Shown here piece by piece: positions 27,073 through 36,340 of a stretch of 64,000 nucleotides of DNA. The notes below the pieces were generated by a model. The model made no database searches, was not told the DNA's origin, and saw nothing but the letters and a program-made list of their open reading frames with translations. The stretch comes from Opitutia bacterium (GTDB lineage Bacteria; Verrucomicrobiota; Verrucomicrobiia; Opitutales; Opitutaceae): assembly GCA_016217545.1 (NCBI GenBank), contig JACRHT010000017.1, positions 868,001 to 932,000 on the forward strand, read 5' to 3'. Within the stretch, counting starts at the first letter, position 1. Each line of letters starts with the position of its first letter. The position numbers were made by a program, and so were the translations under genes.

Positions 27073-28233
27073 TCAGCGTTTTTCCGGGAACTTGAAGCCG
27101 ATGTAGGTGCCGGCGCTCATGCCCATCAGGCCGAGCATCGTCGCGCTGAATTCCGGCATCGCGAGGCTGTTGTAGACCGAGGAGAGAAAGACCAGCCCCA
27201 GCGCGAGCGTCCACGCGACGATTTGGAAACGGTGGAAGCTGTAGCCCTGCGCGTCGGACAGGATGTCGACGAGGAAACCGCCCGAGACGTTCGCGCCGGG
27301 AGTCGGCGCCAGCGCCGGGAGTTGCGCGTCGATCTGCGCGAGTCGCGTGCGCTGCTCCGTCAGCTGGCGCGTCGAGTCTGAGCGGGCGCCGACCGCGTCG
27401 TCCGCGAACGTGGCGAGTTTCGCTTCGGTCTCGCTGACCGCCTGCGCGAGCGCTTGGCGCTCCGCACTCAAAGCCTGGCGCTGCGTGTCCGCCGTCGCGT
27501 CCTTGTTGGCATCGATGAAGACCTCGCCGAGCGCCGTCGTCGCGCTGATGCCCATCAACCCGAGCAAACCCGGTGTGATCGTGTCCGCCGCATCGGTGAT
27601 GAGCCAGATGACGATGTAGGAGACGAACGTGAGCAAAAACCAAAACGCCATCTGGCAGCGGCCGAGATTGTAGGGACGCAGCTGACCCGCGGGACCGGCG
27701 TCACGGAGCAGCCCGGTGCGCTGGCCAAGCCACACGCACGTGGTCCCGATCAACGCCACCAACACGAGCGCGATTGCGCCGTAGACGCCGGAAATCACCG
27801 TGAGCTGCGGGCTGGCCTTGCCGGTCAGCGCGGTAGCGAACGGCGAACGATCCTCCTGCTCGACCGAGAACGCCACCGCCTTCGTCCGCGATTTTGGCTC
27901 GCCCAACAGATCAACCCAGACGTCGCGGTTTTGCGGAAGAATCTGCGGGCGGAAATTCACCGTGCCGTCCGCGAGGTCCTGCTCGATCGGGTAACAACCG
28001 CGAATCGCGCGGCCGTTGATCACCGGCACGAGTCGCCCGACGTCGTTGCCCGGTTGCGCCGCCCACGCCGCCAAGCCCGCGATGGTCACCCGGATGTCGT
28101 AGCCCAATTCGAGATGTCCGGTGAGCGCGGTGACCCGCGGCTCGGCCGTGGTTTGGGCCGCGACACGCGCGGCGAGCGACAGGAGAATGCCGACCGCGCA
28201 AAGCGCGGCGCGAAGCGAACGAGGGATGTTCAT
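27073..28233 (-). CDS. secreted-leader membrane protein with internally duplicated helix module
   Basis: A 386-residue protein of unknown family. It has a signal peptide (RAALCAVGILLSLAARVAAQ), then about 120 residues of periplasmic domain, then membrane helices. Two modules share a pattern: LGRCQMAFWFLLTFVSYIVI ... LGLMGISATTALGEVFID, and FHRFQIVAWTLALGLVFLSS ... LGLMGMSAGTYIGFKF. Between them is a predicted coiled coil of about 60 residues (SAERQALAQAVSETEAKLA; RQLTEQRTRLAQIDAQL). The RxQ...W and LMGxSAxT elements repeat at the same spacing, suggesting an ancient duplication. Role unknown. It ends 65 bases before creB and may be unrelated. Confidence 0.7.
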   Translation of the reverse strand: MNIPRSLRAALCAVGILLSLAARVAAQTTAEPRVTALTGHLELGYDIRVTIAGLAAWAAQPGNDVGRLVPVINGRAIRGCYPIEQDLADGTVNFRPQILPQNRDVWVDLLGEPKSRTKAVAFSVEQEDRSPFATALTGKASPQLTVISGVYGAIALVLVALIGTTCVWLGQRTGLLRDAGPAGQLRPYNLGRCQMAFWFLLTFVSYIVIWLITDAADTITPGLLGLMGISATTALGEVFIDANKDATADTQRQALSAERQALAQAVSETEAKLATFADDAVGARSDSTRQLTEQRTRLAQIDAQLPALAPTPGANVSGGFLVDILSDAQGYSFHRFQIVAWTLALGLVFLSSVYNSLAMPEFSATMLGLMGMSAGTYIGFKFPEKR

Positions 28234-28414
28234 GGGGCCGGAGACGATCGGGAGATACGCGTGGGGATCGACCCGCCGTGGCCCCGGCGCGCCGCGGCGT
28301 CACACGACGCCGACTCGCGGAGTGTGCCGCGCCGCGCCCCGCCTTCGAGCCGAAAACTCGCGGCGCTTGCGCACGGCCGCGGCGAACGGCAGCGTGAACA
28401 AACCGGCTCCGCCC

Positions 28415-29257
28415 ATGCCCACTCGCCCCCTCACCCGCCGCGCCTTTCTTGCCGCCGCCGCGGGCGTGCCGTTGACCTTCCTCTACACTTGGCGCGTCGA
28501 GCCGCATTGGCTCGAGATCACCGAGCGCGAGCTGCCGATCCGCCACCTGCCGACGCACCTTGTGGGTCGCACGCTGGCCCATTTTTCCGATGTGCATGTC
28601 GGCTGGACCGTCGATCCCGACTACATCGCCGAGACGTTTCGCCGCGTCGCTGCGCGCCGGCCGGATATCGTCGTGCAGACCGGCGATCTCATCACCTCCA
28701 GCGGCGCGGCCGGTCTCGCCGAGCTTCGGCGGCTCCTCGCGGGATTTCCGCGCGGCTCGCTCGGCAGCTACGCCGTCCTCGGCAATCACGACTACGGCCA
28801 CAATTGGAGCCACCCCGACGAGGCCGACGCCGTCACCGCCGAGCTCACGCGCGCCGGCGTGCAGGTGCTGCGCAACGCCCAGGCGGATTGCGCCGGCTTG
28901 CGCATCGTCGGCTTCGACGACCTCTGGGCCGGCCGCTTCAACCCGACGCGTGCGCTGGCCGGATTGCCCGCCGGCGCGCCGGTTCTCGCGCTTTGCCACA
29001 ACCCGGACGCATGCGACCTGCCGGGCTGGGAAAATTTCCACGGCTGGATCCTCGCCGGCCACACGCACGGCGGCCAATGCAAACCCCCGTTCCTCCCGCC
29101 GCCCATCCTGCCGGTGAAAAACCGCCGCTACACCTGCGGCGCCTTCGATCTCGCCGGCGAGCGCCAGCTCTACATTTCCCGCGGCGTCGGCCACCTGATG
29201 CGCGTGCGCTTCAACGTCCGGCCCGAGGTCGCGCTGTTCACGCTTCGCCGCGCGTGA
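28415..29257 (+). CDS. Tat-exported metallophosphoesterase (YkuE/YaeI-like)
   Basis: A 280-residue enzyme. TRRAFLAAAAGVPLTFLY is a twin-arginine leader. The calcineurin-type metal motifs are all visible: SDVHVGW, QTGDLITSSG, LGNHDYGHNW, CHNP and AGHTHGGQCKPP. This matches the YkuE/YaeI subfamily, which includes lipid-head-group phosphoesterases; the substrate here is unknown. The enzyme would act in the periplasm with two metal ions. ATG at 28415 gives a compact Tat signal. Its own stop is 254 bases before the next gene. Confidence 0.88.
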   Translation: MPTRPLTRRAFLAAAAGVPLTFLYTWRVEPHWLEITERELPIRHLPTHLVGRTLAHFSDVHVGWTVDPDYIAETFRRVAARRPDIVVQTGDLITSSGAAGLAELRRLLAGFPRGSLGSYAVLGNHDYGHNWSHPDEADAVTAELTRAGVQVLRNAQADCAGLRIVGFDDLWAGRFNPTRALAGLPAGAPVLALCHNPDACDLPGWENFHGWILAGHTHGGQCKPPFLPPPILPVKNRRYTCGAFDLAGERQLYISRGVGHLMRVRFNVRPEVALFTLRRA

Positions 29258-29511
29258 ACCAGGCCGCATCGCCACGGCAGCAATTTTGGGGAAATCCCCC
29301 ATGAGCGAAACCTTGGCAGGCGCGAGCAGCCGAATTGATTGACCGCGGCGTCGCTCGCGCGGTCAGTGCGATAGCACGGGTTCGCTTCCACGCACGCGCG
29401 CGAGCGCGCCGCCAATTCGCCGCCGCTGCGGCGACCGCGTCTGTTTCGACGCGGATCTTCATCCACCGCCCGCCGCCGACTCAGCGTGCCCGGGCCGAAC
29501 CAAAGGATCGC

Positions 29512-30849
29512 ATGCCCAACAAGCTCCCTGAGTCCCGCCTGCCGCGCATCGGCATGGTCTCCACGCACGGCTACGTCGCCGCCCAGCCGCCACTCGGCGC
29601 CGCCGATACCGGCGGCCAGGTGGTCTACGTGCTCGAACTCTCGAAGAAGCTCGCGCAACTCGGCTACGAGGTCGACATCTGGACGCGCCGCTTCGAGGAC
29701 CAACCCGAAATCGAAGCCGTCGCCGAGCGCGTGCGCATCATCCGCATGCCGTGCGGCGGCCCGAACTTCATCGACAAGGAATACCTCGCGCGCCACCTCG
29801 CCGAGTGGGCGGAACACGCCTTGCGCTTCATCGCCCGGCACCGGCTGCGCTACCAATTTTTCAACAGCCACTATTGGGACGCCGGCGTCGCCACCCGGCG
29901 TCTCGCCGAGGCGCTCGACGTGCCGCACATCCACACGCCGCACTCGCTCGGGCTGTGGAAAAAGCAGCTGATGGAACGCGACTACCCGCACGACGTCGCG
30001 CGCTTCGAGGAGAAATACAACTTCACCCAGCGCATCCAGGAGGAGCGCCACCTCTACGCCACCTGCGACGAGGTCATCGCCACCACGCCGCTCCAAGTCG
30101 ACATGATCGCCGCCGACTACGGCGCGCCCGCCGAGCACGTGCACATGATCCCGCCGGGCTACGACGACAACCGCTTCTTCCCCGTCAGCGCCGCCTCGCG
30201 CAACACCCTGCGCCGTCGCCTCGGCTACGACGGCAAGGTCGTCCTCGCGATCGGCCGCCTCGCCCGCAACAAGGGCTACGACCTGCTCATCGACGCCTTC
30301 TCCATCGTCGCTCCGCGCATCGAGGATGCGCATCTCCATCTCGCCGTCGGCGGCACGCGCCTCAACGCGGCGGAAAAAGAAATCCTCGCCGATCTGAAGA
30401 AACGCGTCCGCCGCTACCGCTTGCAATCGCGCGTCACGTTCGGCGGCTTCGTCTCCGACCGTGACCTCGCCAACCGCTACCGCGCCGCGGACGTCTTCGT
30501 GCTCAGCAGCCGCTACGAGCCCTTCGGCATGACCGCGATCGAGGCGATGGCCTGCGGCACGCCGACGGTGGTCACCACGCACGGCGGTCTCTACCGCGCG
30601 CTCACCTTCGGCCGCCACGCGCTCTACGCCGACTCGTTCGACAAGCTCGACCTCGGCATCTCCATCGTGAAGGTCCTGAAACACCCGCGGCTCTCCCAAC
30701 GGCTTTCGCGCATGGGCGCGCACAAGGCCCGCAGCCTCTTCACCTGGACCGGCATCGCCCAGCAGCTCGTCAGCCTCATCGAGGAACGCGCCACCGCGCT
30801 CGCCTTCAGCGACACCGAGTGGGACGAGCCGTGGAACGACGGCGACTAG
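29512..30849 (+). CDS. GT4 glycosyltransferase, sucrose-phosphate-synthase/mannosylfructose-phosphate-synthase-like
   Basis: A 445-residue GT-B enzyme. The N-terminal STHGYVAAQPPLGAADTGGQ is the Gly-rich loop of sucrose synthases and SPS; HTPHSLGLWKKQLME is an SPS-type acceptor element. The C-terminal EPFGMTAIEAMACGTPTVVT carries the EX7E motif binding the nucleotide sugar. It would transfer a sugar from a nucleotide donor to a phosphosugar (fructose 6-phosphate in the characterised relatives). AAGGA lies 7 bases before ATG 29512. The next gene supplies the matching phosphatase. Confidence 0.88.
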   Translation: MPNKLPESRLPRIGMVSTHGYVAAQPPLGAADTGGQVVYVLELSKKLAQLGYEVDIWTRRFEDQPEIEAVAERVRIIRMPCGGPNFIDKEYLARHLAEWAEHALRFIARHRLRYQFFNSHYWDAGVATRRLAEALDVPHIHTPHSLGLWKKQLMERDYPHDVARFEEKYNFTQRIQEERHLYATCDEVIATTPLQVDMIAADYGAPAEHVHMIPPGYDDNRFFPVSAASRNTLRRRLGYDGKVVLAIGRLARNKGYDLLIDAFSIVAPRIEDAHLHLAVGGTRLNAAEKEILADLKKRVRRYRLQSRVTFGGFVSDRDLANRYRAADVFVLSSRYEPFGMTAIEAMACGTPTVVTTHGGLYRALTFGRHALYADSFDKLDLGISIVKVLKHPRLSQRLSRMGAHKARSLFTWTGIAQQLVSLIEERATALAFSDTEWDEPWNDGD

Positions 30850-30860
30850 GGACTGTTAAT

Positions 30861-30957
30861 AGTTGAGAGGTGAGAGTTGAGCGCAGACCGCCAGCAACGC
30901 ACCGCGCTTCTCCTCCACTCGGTCCCTCAACTCTCAACCCTCACTCTCAACTCCCGC
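30861..30957. repeat. inverted pair of heptamer tracts between the GT4 and HAD/glycosidase genes
   Basis: 30861-30881 is AGTTGAG, AGGTGAG, AGTTGAG. 30924-30957 is CCCTCAA, CTCTCAA, CCCTCA (6 bp), CTCTCAA, CTCCCGC. The first is close to the reverse complement of the second, so the pair could form a long leader hairpin. The second ends 5 bases before the next ATG. Confidence 0.8.
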
Positions 30958-30962
30958 CCCCG

Positions 30963-33050
30963 ATGCCTTCCATTCGCCTCTTCAGCTCCGACCTCGACGG
31001 CACGCTCCTCGGCAATCCCGAGGCGACGCGCCGCTTCAAATTTGCCTGGGAAGCACTCGACCCGGCCGCGCGCCCGCTCCTCGCCTACAACAGCGGACGC
31101 TTGGTGGACGACCTCCGGCGCTTCATCGACGACGGCACGCTGCCCGCCGCCGAATTCTACATCGGCGGGGTCGGCACGCAGATCTACGACGTGCGCGCGG
31201 GCGCCTTCCTCACCGAATTCCACGCGCACCTCCGGACCGGCTGGGACCTCGCGCTCGTCCGCCAGATCGTCGGCCAGTTTCCCGGCGCCCGGGCGCAGCC
31301 CGACGAGTTCCAACACGAGTTCAAGTCCAGCTGGTTCCTCGACCGTGCGCCGCGCAGCGCGGTCCGCGAGTTGCGCGCGCAGCTCGCGCTCGCGGGTCTC
31401 GAGGTCAACGTCGTCTACTCCAGCTCGCGCGACCTCGACATCCTTCCGCGCCAAGCCACCAAGGGCGGCGCGCTCGCCTGGCTCGCTCCGCGCCTCGGGA
31501 TCGCCTTCGACGAAACTCTCGTCGCTGGCGACACGGGCAACGACGCCTCGATGTTCCGCCTGCCCGGCGTCCGCGGCATCATCGTGGAAAACGCCCAGCC
31601 CGAACTCTTCGAGGCCACGGTCGACATCCCGATCTACACCTCGCGCCAGATCCTCGCCGAGGGCGTGCTCGATGGGCTCTGCCACTTCGGCGTGGTCTGC
31701 GCCGTGCCGAGCCGCGCCGAGGCTCGCATCGCCGCCGACGATCTCGCGCCGAGCTTCCGCCAGCTCTTCACCGGCACGCACCTCGGCGGACTCGCCGATC
31801 ACGAACGCGAACTGCTCCGCACCGGCTACGCCCGCGCACTTGAGGCGTTGAAGCGCAACATCACGCCGCTCGGCTTCTCCGCCTGCTCGCTCGCCGACAA
31901 CACCGTCACCGGCACCGACGCCAACTACCGCAGCGTCTGGGCGCGCGACGGCGCCATCACGATCTGGAGCACTCTCTCCGTGGACGACCCCGAGGTGCGC
32001 GCGGCGCAGGTCCGGACCTTCGAGACGCTGCTCGGCGCCGTCTCCGTGCACGGCCAGATCCCGGCCAACGTCCGCATTGACACCGGCGAAGCCGACTACT
32101 CCGGCGTGGGCAACATCGCCTCGATCGACAGCGGCCTGTGGGTCGTCATCGCGCTCTACAACTACGCCGCCCGCACCGGCGACCTCACCCTGCTCTACCG
32201 CCACGCCGACCGCCTGCACGACGTCATGGTCTGGCTCGCCGCCCACGACGCCAACAACGACGGCCTGCTCGAGATCCCGGAAGCCGGCGACTGGACCGAC
32301 CTCTTCGGCCGCAGCTACAACGTTCTCTACGACGAGGTGCTGTGGTTCGGCGCGAACGTCTGCTACGGCCGCATCCTCGAGCTCATGGGCCAGTTCGACC
32401 AAGCCGCGGCCTACCTGCGTCGCTCGCAAAAAATCCGCGCGCGCGTGCTCGAGGCCTTCTGGCCGACCACGAACGGCGCCAGCACCGAGACGCGCCCGCA
32501 CCGCTTCGCCGACCGGCAGTTCGCGCTCGGCGACACGCAATATCTCTTGGCCGAGATCACGCCCTTCGCCTTCAACTGGCGCTGCGACACCTACGCGAAC
32601 ATCCTCGCGTTCCTCATGAACGTGCTCGACGTCGAGCGCGCGCGCACGGCCTTCCGCTTCATGTGGGGCGTCGGCGTCAACCAGCCCTGGCCCGTCGCCA
32701 ACCTTTACCCGGTGGTGCAGTCAGGCGATCCCGACTGGCGCGCCTACTACACGGTCAACCTGCTCAACCTGCCGCACCACTACCACAACGGCGGCATCTG
32801 GCCCTTCATCGGCGGCCTGTGGGTGCGCTTCATCCAGCGACTCGGTTTCCACGAAGTCGCCTGCCGCGAGCTGGTGCGCCTCGCGCAAGTCAACCAACTC
32901 GGCCGCGACCGCGAGTGGGAATTCAACGAGTGGGTGCACGGCCAGACCGGCCGGCCGATGGGCAAGGCCTACCAGGCGTGGTCCGCCGCGACCTTCCTCC
33001 ACGCCTGCCACGAACTCGACGCCGAGCCGCGTGCAAGCGACAGGGACTGA
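30963..33050 (+). CDS. fused HAD sugar-phosphatase and glycoside-hydrolase-like (amylo-glucosidase/invertase-type) protein
   Basis: A 695-residue two-domain protein. Residues 1-250 are a Cof-type HAD phosphatase, the sucrose/mannosylfructose-phosphate phosphatase type: nucleophile motif SDLDGTLLG, then YNSGR, KGGALAWL and AGDTGNDASMF. Residues about 285-695 form an (alpha/alpha)6 glycosidase-like domain with NYRSVWARDGAITIW, SIDSGLWVVIALYNYA, PEAGDWTDLFGRSYNVLYDE and HNGGIWPFIGGLWV, resembling GH100 invertases and glycogen-debranching C-domains. With the upstream GT4 enzyme it would dephosphorylate a newly made disaccharide and possibly cleave one. Whether both domains act on the same sugar is unknown. 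Confidence 0.85.
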   Translation: MPSIRLFSSDLDGTLLGNPEATRRFKFAWEALDPAARPLLAYNSGRLVDDLRRFIDDGTLPAAEFYIGGVGTQIYDVRAGAFLTEFHAHLRTGWDLALVRQIVGQFPGARAQPDEFQHEFKSSWFLDRAPRSAVRELRAQLALAGLEVNVVYSSSRDLDILPRQATKGGALAWLAPRLGIAFDETLVAGDTGNDASMFRLPGVRGIIVENAQPELFEATVDIPIYTSRQILAEGVLDGLCHFGVVCAVPSRAEARIAADDLAPSFRQLFTGTHLGGLADHERELLRTGYARALEALKRNITPLGFSACSLADNTVTGTDANYRSVWARDGAITIWSTLSVDDPEVRAAQVRTFETLLGAVSVHGQIPANVRIDTGEADYSGVGNIASIDSGLWVVIALYNYAARTGDLTLLYRHADRLHDVMVWLAAHDANNDGLLEIPEAGDWTDLFGRSYNVLYDEVLWFGANVCYGRILELMGQFDQAAAYLRRSQKIRARVLEAFWPTTNGASTETRPHRFADRQFALGDTQYLLAEITPFAFNWRCDTYANILAFLMNVLDVERARTAFRFMWGVGVNQPWPVANLYPVVQSGDPDWRAYYTVNLLNLPHHYHNGGIWPFIGGLWVRFIQRLGFHEVACRELVRLAQVNQLGRDREWEFNEWVHGQTGRPMGKAYQAWSAATFLHACHELDAEPRASDRD

Positions 33051-33076
33051 CTACGCCCACACCGGACGCTCGGCGC

Positions 33077-33916
33077 TCAACCGCGCCGACGGCGCCAAGC
33101 CGCCACTCCGACCAAACCGAGCCCGAGGCCGAACAGCGCGTAGGTCGACGGCTCCGGAATGACTGAAATTCCGCCCGGGACATACGTGTCGGAGAAAGCG
33201 AAGGACAGCAGCTGGTGCGTCCCCGTGGCGGAGCCGGTCGCGCCGGTGAAGCCGATGTAGGCGTTCGCGCCGCCGATCGCCGTCGCGAGATCGAACGGAT
33301 TCTGCGCCGTGCCGTAGGTCAGCGACGCCGTCGTGGGGCGCACGCCCGTCGTGCTCGCGCGCACTTCCAAGGCCGTGCCGTTGTAGTCCACCCACACGGA
33401 CCACTTCTGGCCGTTGTCGAATCGCGTCGACTCCGCCGCCGTGACGACCGAGTTCACGCTGCCATTGAGATCGAGGCCGTAGTGGTTGGAGTCGGGATCG
33501 GCCCGGGTGGAGTTGAACCACGTGTCGAATTCGACCGCGACGCTTTGATTGATTCCCAGATAGCCGAGGCCCTCGCCCGAGCTGCCCAGCGCATTCGCTT
33601 GCGCGCGCTGGATGACGAACGCGAGTCCGTCCGCGCCCTGCTGGTTGAACGAATCCGTGCCACCGCCCGGATTGGTGATCCGGAACTCAAACGCGGCGCT
33701 GAAGCTCGAGATCGAATAGGTCGACGACGTGAAAACCGACCCGCGGTCGTTGGCGTTGTCCGCCAGAGTGATCGCACCGCCGGAGACGGAGACGCTGTTC
33801 CGAGTCAGGCCGGTCGTGCTCGTGAAATCACGGTAGAGCACGGTCTGCGCGGTCCCGCGCGCCGCGAGGGTCGCGAAAAGGAATAGCGCAAGTATGCTGA
33901 GTCGTGGGGAGCTCAT
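33077..33916 (-). CDS. lectin-like PEP-CTERM protein
   Basis: A 279-residue secreted protein. A signal peptide (LSILALFLFATLAARGTAQ) leads into a beta-sandwich resembling legume-type lectins: FSAAFEFRIT, GADGLAFVIQRA, LGYLGINQSVAVEFDTW and WSVWVDYNGTALEV. The C-terminal sorting signal is VIPEPSTYALFGLGLGLVGV then WRRRRG. It would be sorted by exosortase at the outer envelope, possibly binding glycans. Facing the sugar locus, but on the opposite strand with its own promoter region. Confidence 0.9.
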   Translation of the reverse strand: MSSPRLSILALFLFATLAARGTAQTVLYRDFTSTTGLTRNSVSVSGGAITLADNANDRGSVFTSSTYSISSFSAAFEFRITNPGGGTDSFNQQGADGLAFVIQRAQANALGSSGEGLGYLGINQSVAVEFDTWFNSTRADPDSNHYGLDLNGSVNSVVTAAESTRFDNGQKWSVWVDYNGTALEVRASTTGVRPTTASLTYGTAQNPFDLATAIGGANAYIGFTGATGSATGTHQLLSFAFSDTYVPGGISVIPEPSTYALFGLGLGLVGVAAWRRRRG

Positions 33917-34081
33917 GCCGGTCGGGGGCGAAGGTGAAATCGCCGCGCCTGCGCGCGAGCCAATTTACTCGCGACTGGGTGAATACCCCGAGGGCCTTTC
34001 GGCTAGGACGCCCGCCCCGGTAAATCTCCGGTGAATCTCTGCCCCATCCAGCCCTGGTGGCACGCGGGACGCGCGAAACTT

Positions 34082-34816
34082 TCAGAGGTCGCCCAGCTGT
34101 GGACGCAGCACGATTTCCTCGACCACCGTCGTGCGACCGAGCCGGTAAACATCGAGGAACGCGCGCGCCACATCCTCGGCGGGCATGATGCGCTCCGGCG
34201 TCACGCCGCTGCCGCTCCACGACGGCGACCACGTCGCGCCCGGATGCACGCAGCACACCCGCACACCTGCGTCGCGCGTTTCCGCGCGCAACACCTGCGC
34301 GAGACCGGTCACGCCGAACTTCGCCGCGCAATACGCCGCCGCATTCGGATACGCGCCGAGCCCCGCGATCGAACTCATGAAGAAGATGTCTCCGCTGCCC
34401 CGCTCCGTCATCGCCGACAGGAACGCGCGCGTGACGAGGAACGCGCTGCGCAGGTTCACCGCGATCATGCGATCGAACTCCGCGACCGTCGTGTCGGCGA
34501 ACTTCGCCTGCGTAAACGCGCCGGCGTTGTTGATCAGGACATCGACGGTGCCGAAACGCCTCGCGACACCGCGCGCCATCTTCGCCACTGCGGCCTCGTC
34601 GCTCGTGTCGCACGCGAACGTCGCGGCTTCCGCGCCGAACTGGGCGCACTCGGCCGCGACCGCGCGCAGGTTGCGCGCGTTGCGAGCGACGAGTGCGAGG
34701 CGCACGCCTTTCAGCTCGGCGGCGAAGACGCGCGCGATGGCGGCGCCGATGCCTTGCGAGGCGCCGGTGATGAGCACGACGGGAGCGGGAGCGACGGGCG
34801 GAGATTTTTTCGGCAC
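34082..34816 (-). CDS. short-chain dehydrogenase/reductase
   Basis: A 244-residue classical SDR. The cofactor motif VVLITGASQGIGAAIA (about 13-28), NNAG (INNAGAFTQ), catalytic Ser in FFMSSIAGLG and YxxxK (AAYCAAKFGV) are all present. Substrate unknown. The longer in-frame start at 34927 is inside a REP element (reading MVACKQ), so the GTG at 34816, just before the nucleotide-binding strand, is preferred. A heptamer-like GTTTGGG/ATTTGGA/GTTTGGC tract lies upstream at about 34842-34862. Confidence 0.85.
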   Translation of the reverse strand: MPKKSPPVAPAPVVLITGASQGIGAAIARVFAAELKGVRLALVARNARNLRAVAAECAQFGAEAATFACDTSDEAAVAKMARGVARRFGTVDVLINNAGAFTQAKFADTTVAEFDRMIAVNLRSAFLVTRAFLSAMTERGSGDIFFMSSIAGLGAYPNAAAYCAAKFGVTGLAQVLRAETRDAGVRVCCVHPGATWSPSWSGSGVTPERIMPAEDVARAFLDVYRLGRTTVVEEIVLRPQLGDL

Positions 34817-34900
34817 CGCGCCACCGTGGGCGGAAAATCGCCAAACTCCAAATCCCAAACCACGGCGGCCCTCGTGTGCCGCGGTCTTGCGGGGTTTGCC

Positions 34901-34989
34901 TGTAGGAGCCTGCTTGCAGGCGACCAAAGATGGCCGAAGTTCGTTTCTGCTGCGGAGCCGCGGCGGTCGCCTGCAAGCAGGCTCCTACA
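34901..34989. repeat. REP inverted pair (REPIN-like), TGTAGGAGC family
   Basis: 34901-34925 begins TGTAGGAGCCTGCTTGCAGG; 34965-34989 is its exact 25-bp reverse complement, 39 bp apart. It sits between the 5' side of the SDR gene and the 3' end of the small membrane gene at 35000. Confidence 0.93.
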
Positions 34990-34999
34990 ATCGGTCAGT

Positions 35000-35278
35000 T
35001 CACCGCAGTCGCAGCAAACCAACGGCACCGAGCGCGAGCGCGGCGACGACCAAAATCCGGCCGTAGAGCGGCAACCGTCGCGCAAGCCCGCGCGTCTCAG
35101 CGTCGACGCGGTCCGCCTCGGCCGTCCGGCCGGCGCGGCGCAGGTTTTCCGCGTAGCTCTCGCGATGGCGGAAGGCGTTTTTCAGCGCGCTGTTCACGCG
35201 CCAGAGGAAAAAGCCGAGCAGCAGCAGCAAGGCGGCCGCGGTCAACAAGGCCGTGCCGCGCGTGAGTTCCTGCCACAT
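35000..35278 (-). CDS. small two-helix membrane protein of unknown function
   Basis: A 92-residue protein with a helix near each end (LTAAALLLLLGFFLW and LYGRILVVAALALGAVGLL) and a charged linker (NAFRHRESYAENLRRAGRTAEADR) predicted helical. It begins 16 bases after folE2 ends, on the same strand, so it may be cotranscribed. No family recognised. Confidence 0.65.
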   Translation of the reverse strand: MWQELTRGTALLTAAALLLLLGFFLWRVNSALKNAFRHRESYAENLRRAGRTAEADRVDAETRGLARRLPLYGRILVVAALALGAVGLLRLR

Positions 35279-35294
35279 GCGCCGCCGCCTTTCG

Positions 35295-36275
35295 TCAACA
35301 GAGCAGCGCGCCGAAGTCCATGAAGTCGGCGGTGAAGCCGCCCTTCACGCCCTTGCAGATCACGCTCACGGCGTCGTGCGAGTGCAGCGACTCGAGGTGC
35401 GAGCACGCGATGCGGAAATCGATGATGCGCTTCTCGGCGTCGAACTCCTTGTAGAGCAGGCGCGCGGCGTCCTCGACGAATTTGAGGTAGGCGCCGTTGA
35501 GCTCGGCGAACGCCTGCTCGTCCTCGCGCTTCACCATCACCTGCGTCTCGGTCTGGAGCGCGCGGAGGCAGAGCGCGTGGATGTCCTCGATCCAGATTTT
35601 CTTCCCGGGCGCCTCCTCGACGGTGACGCGCGCCTTGCTGCGCTGCGAGTGCGGCACGGTGTAGGCGCCGCGCTGGTCGCGCGCATGCTCGCTGAGTTCC
35701 GCGGAGCACGGGCAGGCGGACGAGTAGACGAAGTCGAAGTGGATGAAGCGCCGATAGCGTCCGTCGCGGGTCATCACGCCCTCGAACGCGACGTTGTAGA
35801 ACTGATAACCCTCGAGGCCGCTGCGCAGGCTCTCGCGCACCATCGGGTAGGAGAACGAGATTTTCAGCCGCGCGTCCTTGCTGTCGATGTTGCGCAGGTA
35901 GTTTTTCAGGACCTTGCCCATCCACTCGCCGGTCGTGACCTCGTCCTTGTGCTCGTAGAAGGTCCGCATGATGCGGCTCATGTTGATGCCCTTCAGCTCG
36001 GCCTCGAGCGACACGGTGCCGGTGACGCTCGTCTCGAGCGTGAGGGTCTCGCCGGACTTCGTGCGGTATTTCAGCGGGAGTTTGAAATTATGGATGCCGA
36101 CCTGCTGGATCGGCACGTTCGCGCCTTGGATGGCGTCGTGCGCGGCCTCCATCATGTCGGGCAGCGAGGCGCGGTAGGCCGGCGTGGCGCGGAACTTCGC
36201 ATCGTAGCTCCGGGCGGTGCGCGGCGCGGTGCCGGCAGCGGAGCGATGCAGATACATCGGCTTGGATTTGCTCAT
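35295..36275 (-). CDS. folE2: GTP cyclohydrolase I, type IB (FolE2)
   Basis: A 326-residue enzyme of the FolE2/COG1469 family that opens GTP to 7,8-dihydroneopterin triphosphate. It is the metal-promiscuous (non-zinc-strict) form used where FolE is absent or zinc is scarce. Marks: [32 protein letters not shown] with the metal-ligand Cys near residue 188, and [12 protein letters not shown] near the C-terminus. The PTPS-type gene queD lies 65 bases upstream, so the two probably form a pterin or queuosine unit. ATG at 36275. Confidence 0.92.
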   Translation of the reverse strand: MSKSKPMYLHRSAAGTAPRTARSYDAKFRATPAYRASLPDMMEAAHDAIQGANVPIQQVGIHNFKLPLKYRTKSGETLTLETSVTGTVSLEAELKGINMSRIMRTFYEHKDEVTTGEWMGKVLKNYLRNIDSKDARLKISFSYPMVRESLRSGLEGYQFYNVAFEGVMTRDGRYRRFIHFDFVYSSACPCSAELSEHARDQRGAYTVPHSQRSKARVTVEEAPGKKIWIEDIHALCLRALQTETQVMVKREDEQAFAELNGAYLKFVEDAARLLYKEFDAEKRIIDFRIACSHLESLHSHDAVSVICKGVKGGFTADFMDFGALLC

Positions 36276-36340
36276 GTCGTTTTTGAGTGCGTGGAACGCC
36301 AGGCGGTTGGGACGATAACCGTAGCCCCGGGTCGTCGGGG

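Noticed and set aside
34817-34927. Extended N-terminus for the SDR starting MVACKQ
   Set aside because: The start lies in a REP repeat, the same peptide arises at 40 in another REP, and the SDR fold begins only at about 34790.
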